Assembly (NCBI GenBank): GCA_963725415.1
Contig: CAVRZY010000191.1
Location: 1 to 10,547 of the forward strand
DNA from: CAVRZY01 sp963725415
Lineage (GTDB): Bacteria > Acidobacteriota > Terriglobia > Bryobacterales > Bryobacteraceae
Direction of reading: 5' to 3'
DNA length: 10,547 nt
The first letter of the stretch is position 1; every line of letters begins with the position of its first letter. Shown here in pieces: positions 8,445-10,547 of this stretch. The notes beneath the pieces are model-generated. The model had not been told where the DNA came from. It was given only the letters and a program-made list of their open reading frames with translations, and ran no database searches. A program made the translations under genes and the position numbers.

Positions 8445-9344
8445 TTACTTAGTACTTTTACTGTGTCCCCGGGAGATCTCTAGATCTGTCTGCTTAATGG
8501 CGCCCGCGATGTAATCGATTGAGACAGCCGCTCCAGCCCCAGCGCTCAGGAAAGAGTCGAGAACATCGATCAGTTCTTTGATCGAACTCGGAGCGTCTAC
8601 TCCCAAAAACTTAACCCGACTTCCAGTCGCTTGAGAACGCTGAATCCCGTTCCGAATTTCGTCTAGCTTGGGAGTGATACCACCACGCTTACTTGTCACG
8701 ACTCCAACAACTGTATCGCCTTTAAAGGTCAGCAATGGGCTCCTAGAAAAACCCCGAGCCACGGGGGCCTGGATCTGGATGCTCTCGGAGGCGAGGCTCT
8801 TGTGCAGCGGTAAAATCTCGATAGAACGCATCGGGAATTTCGCTGAGACCGTCCCGCGATACGTCACAGCACCCGGGGCATCGAAAGGAAAACCCATGAA
8901 GTACACCTCCTCGCCCTCGACCACTTCCTTGTAGCTGGCCGCCTTCAGCAACGCGGGAGTTTGTAGAGCGACCTTCAACAACGCGATGTCGTACGATGCT
9001 GCGGCTTCGGTGTCCGGATTGACAACGGGCTCCGTAGGCAGGCTGCGGCCATCGCGCGAGACGACCTCGATTCTTTCGAAGTTGACCGGCACCGCCCTGC
9101 TTGCCTGCGCCAGAATTTGACCTACCAGGTGCATGGCTGTGATACCATAACCAGCCGGGCTGATAAAGAAACCAGTGCCGGTTCTCCGACCGTTCACAAG
9201 GACCTCTACAACAACTGGTCGCAATTGTTTGATCTTCGCAGGGAAGTCAGATCCCGTTGTTCCCGGTTTTTGACCTGGAAACAACGCAGGGCAGTGTGCA
9301 AGTAGGCCTGCAAGGACGGCAATGGTTCCAAGGTTCTTGAGCAT
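8445..9344 (-). CDS. Secreted trypsin-like (S1/S1C-type) peptidase with an altered active-site loop
   Basis: The 299-residue protein has an N-terminal signal peptide (MLKNLGTIAVLAGLLAHCPALFPG) and a single trypsin-like domain, with no PDZ domain. His72 lies in GITAMHLVG (compare TAAHVV), Asp119 in SYDIALLKV and the candidate nucleophile Ser200 in VARGFSRSPLL. The last motif stands where the family has GNSGGPL: Ser is kept, but the glycines that shape the oxyanion hole are replaced by R-S. Activity may be altered or lost. The C-terminal 60 residues (IKELIDVLDSFLSAGAGAA and beyond) are unrecognised. The ATG at 9344 is preceded by AAAGGGG (9351-9357). An ATG at 9416 would add 24 residues ahead of the signal peptide and was rejected. 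Codon use looks less GC-rich than in the 1577-7996 genes, suggesting separate acquisition. It stands alone, next to the IS cluster. Confidence 0.75.
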   Translation of the reverse strand: MLKNLGTIAVLAGLLAHCPALFPGQKPGTTGSDFPAKIKQLRPVVVEVLVNGRRTGTGFFISPAGYGITAMHLVGQILAQASRAVPVNFERIEVVSRDGRSLPTEPVVNPDTEAAASYDIALLKVALQTPALLKAASYKEVVEGEEVYFMGFPFDAPGAVTYRGTVSAKFPMRSIEILPLHKSLASESIQIQAPVARGFSRSPLLTFKGDTVVGVVTSKRGGITPKLDEIRNGIQRSQATGSRVKFLGVDAPSSIKELIDVLDSFLSAGAGAAVSIDYIAGAIKQTDLEISRGHSKSTK

Positions 9345-9470
9345 ACGTTGCCCCTTTCCCTGTTGTACTCCCCATGCTGCCAACTCGTGCGTTGCAGGGC
9401 TTTCAAAATGCTCCATGCGTAGTTATCCCGCATTTCCGATTTGAGCAGTTACTGACAACCTCTTGAGGCC

Positions 9471-9510
9471 TTTCATCGCCTTTATCCATAGGGCTTTGAA
9501 GGCGATGAAA
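9471..9510. repeat. 12-bp inverted repeat in the leader of the IS1380 transposase gene
   Basis: TTTCATCGCCTT (9471-9482) is perfectly complementary to AAGGCGATGAAA (9499-9510), with a 16-base loop. It sits just upstream of the transposase ribosome binding site. Because both arms are on the same side of the transposase gene they are not the element's terminal repeats. The structure could damp transposase expression, as leader hairpins do in several IS families, or mark sub-terminal transposase binding sites. The true left end of the element is probably close by (about 9450-9470) but cannot be fixed without a second copy. Confidence 0.55.
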
Positions 9511-9531
9511 ACCCCCGGAGGGCCACACCCA

Positions 9532-10176
9532 ATGGGTGAGAAACAAAACCAGCCCTTTCAGCTCTCTTTCAACGCTTCTCTGAAGATCGATTTCCAGGGA
9601 TCACGAGTCACTTCCGACGGCGGCCTGATTTTCGTTCGCGAGTTGGACGAGCGTCTGGGCTTCAGCCAGCTCATCGAGGAGCGCCTCCGTGATCCCCGGC
9701 GGGGGAAGAACACCCAGTTTCCGCTCGCCGACCTGCTGCGGCAGTCGGTCTACAGCCGCCTGGCTGGTTACGAGGATGTCAACGACGCGGAGCGGCTGAG
9801 CCAGGATCCGACCTTCCGGCTCATCGGCTCGGAAAAGATCTGGGAGCGCGGGGCCGCGCTGACCTCTCGGTTGCAGTCCTTCGAAACCGAGATGCTGACC
9901 GAGGAGGAGAACTTCGCCGGTTTGGCACGGATCAACCGCGAACTGATCTGCCGGGTAGAAGCCGTCGATTCGTCACAACGGGTGGTTCTGGATATGGATT
10001 CCACCGAGATCCCCGTCTACGGCCAGCAGGAGCGGAGCGCCTACAACGGTCACTTCGAGTCCACCTGCTACCATCCCCTGCTGCTGTTCAACCGCGAGGG
10101 CGACTGTCCGACCGCCAAGCTGCGACCCGGCAACGTGCACAGCGCCGAAGGTTGGGAGGAACTCCTGCTGCCGGAG
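9532..10176 (+). pseudogene. IS1380-family transposase, 3' part cut off by an IS110-family insertion
   Basis: The 215 visible codons match the N-terminal half of IS1380-family DDE transposases: LSFNASLKIDFQGSRVTSDGG (19 on), the signature QSVYSRLAGYEDVNDAERLS (71-90), QDPTFRLIGS, and LDMDSTE with the first catalytic Asp (154 or 156). PGNVHSAEGWEELLLPE then leads up to the break. Complete members are about twice as long, with the remaining acidic residues downstream. After GAG at 10174-10176 the frame continues with 17 unrelated codons to a stop at 10228-10230, all inside the inserted element. The ATG at 9532 is preceded by GGAGGG (9517-9522); a TTG at 9463 would only add the leader hairpin. 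As broken it cannot make an active transposase. The missing half may resume beyond the window. Confidence 0.85.
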
Positions 10177-10547
10177 GGCCCAGAGTCTTCTGAGGTAATC
10201 CGTCAAGAGGGATTTGCACATAATTTTTGAAATCCAGCCTCCGTTTTCCACTCCGCCTTGGTGAGTGCCGGGCAAGCCGCGCCAAGCAGGGAGCTGCGCC
10301 TGCGAACAGACTGCACGTAGACCTGCTCGTCGTAGGGTTTGGCGTCCTTCCAGCAGCGGAATATGATGCGAATCCATTTGTATGCCAGGGCTCGGACCGC
10401 CACTTGGTGCGGTTTGTTTTGGTCCCGGCGAAGGTGTTCATAATACGCTCGGGCCCACTCGGACTGGCCGATCGAGTGATCAGCGAACTCCTGAAAGGTC
10501 TGGCGCAGGAACTTGGGGCAGGCCCGGCGGAAATGGACCCACTGGCT
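10177..10547 (-). mobile_element. IS110-family insertion sequence, 3' end only
   Basis: Sequence unrelated to the IS1380 transposase starts right after CCGGAG (10171-10176) and contains the end of an IS110-family transposase gene pointing left. Only about 26 bases separate that gene's stop from the junction. This suits the IS110 group, whose long non-coding end with the guide (bridge) RNA lies upstream of the gene and so outside the window. Read on the element's strand the junction is CC-CT-CCGG, and CT is a core dinucleotide known in this family. The exact end is inferred from where IS1380 similarity stops. Confidence 0.7.
10203..10547 (-). CDS. IS110-family transposase (C-terminal 114 residues, runs off window)
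   Basis: Read leftward from the right edge, the frame is open for 114 codons and stops at 10203-10205. The product begins SQWVHFRRACPKFLRQTF and continues through HSIGQSEWARAYYEHLRR, then VRALAYKWIRIIFRCWKD and AKPYDEQVYVQSVRRR. This is the C-terminal part of the Transposase_20 domain of IS110/IS116/IS902 transposases. These enzymes combine a RuvC-like DEDD domain with a serine-bearing domain and recombine DNA guided by an element-encoded RNA. The catalytic serine and the N-terminal RuvC-like half should lie just beyond the edge. A 21-residue tail follows the usual family end (SLLGAACPALTK, then CANPS). No frameshift is seen in this part, so the gene may be intact. Confidence 0.85.
   Translation of the reverse strand, partial: SQWVHFRRACPKFLRQTFQEFADHSIGQSEWARAYYEHLRRDQNKPHQVAVRALAYKWIRIIFRCWKDAKPYDEQVYVQSVRRRSSLLGAACPALTKAEWKTEAGFQKLCANPS

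Noticed and set aside
9463..9531. TTG start for the IS1380 transposase at 9463
   Set aside because: It would translate the leader hairpin; the ATG at 9532 with GGAGGG upstream matches the normal N-terminus.

Overview
The window reads as a patchwork of chromosomal accessory DNA. The GC-rich core (about 1560-8000) has an Acidobacteriota-like character, possibly Bryobacterales/Solibacter relatives. That guess rests on the mix of exported proteins: an HtrA-type protease, a large secreted double-domain alpha/beta hydrolase, a secreted kinase-like protein and an FG-GAP/LamG-like carbohydrate-associated protein. It is recollection of what such genomes carry, not a database match.

Layout. 1-588 (+): 3' part of a cation diffusion facilitator (CDF) metal transporter, broken by an apparent 1-base deletion near 320-324. 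607-1269 (-): ABC-2 type permease that seems to have lost its 5' end. 1360-1458 (+): short fossil of an IS1380-family transposase abutting the permease. These pieces look more AT-rich than the core and resemble imported, decaying DNA. 1460-1560: intergenic DNA with GGGACAG-type repeats and a hairpin. 1577-3022 (+): periplasmic HtrA/Deg-like protease with signal peptide and two PDZ-like domains. Convergent to it, a minus-strand pair: an exported alpha/beta hydrolase (5973-4024) followed by a secreted protein with HipA/PI3K/Fam20-like kinase motifs (3949-3113). Head to head with the hydrolase, its start overlapping the hydrolase's start, is the exported FG-GAP/LamG-like protein (5960-7996, +). 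8000-8444 is non-coding with several perfect hairpins. 8445-9344 (-): a second secreted trypsin-like protein, with an eroded GNSGGP motif.

The right end is a nest of insertion sequences. An IS1380-family transposase begins at 9532 (+). It is cut after about 215 codons at 10176, where the end of an IS110-family element begins. The C-terminal 114 codons of that element's transposase run leftward from the window edge (10547-10203). IS110 elements are guided by bridge RNAs, so the junction is a candidate natural target site.

The core genes fit a cell-envelope or periplasmic role: protein quality control, ester hydrolysis of carbohydrates or xenobiotics, and a secreted kinase-like enzyme. I see no CRISPR array, tRNA, rRNA or phage gene.
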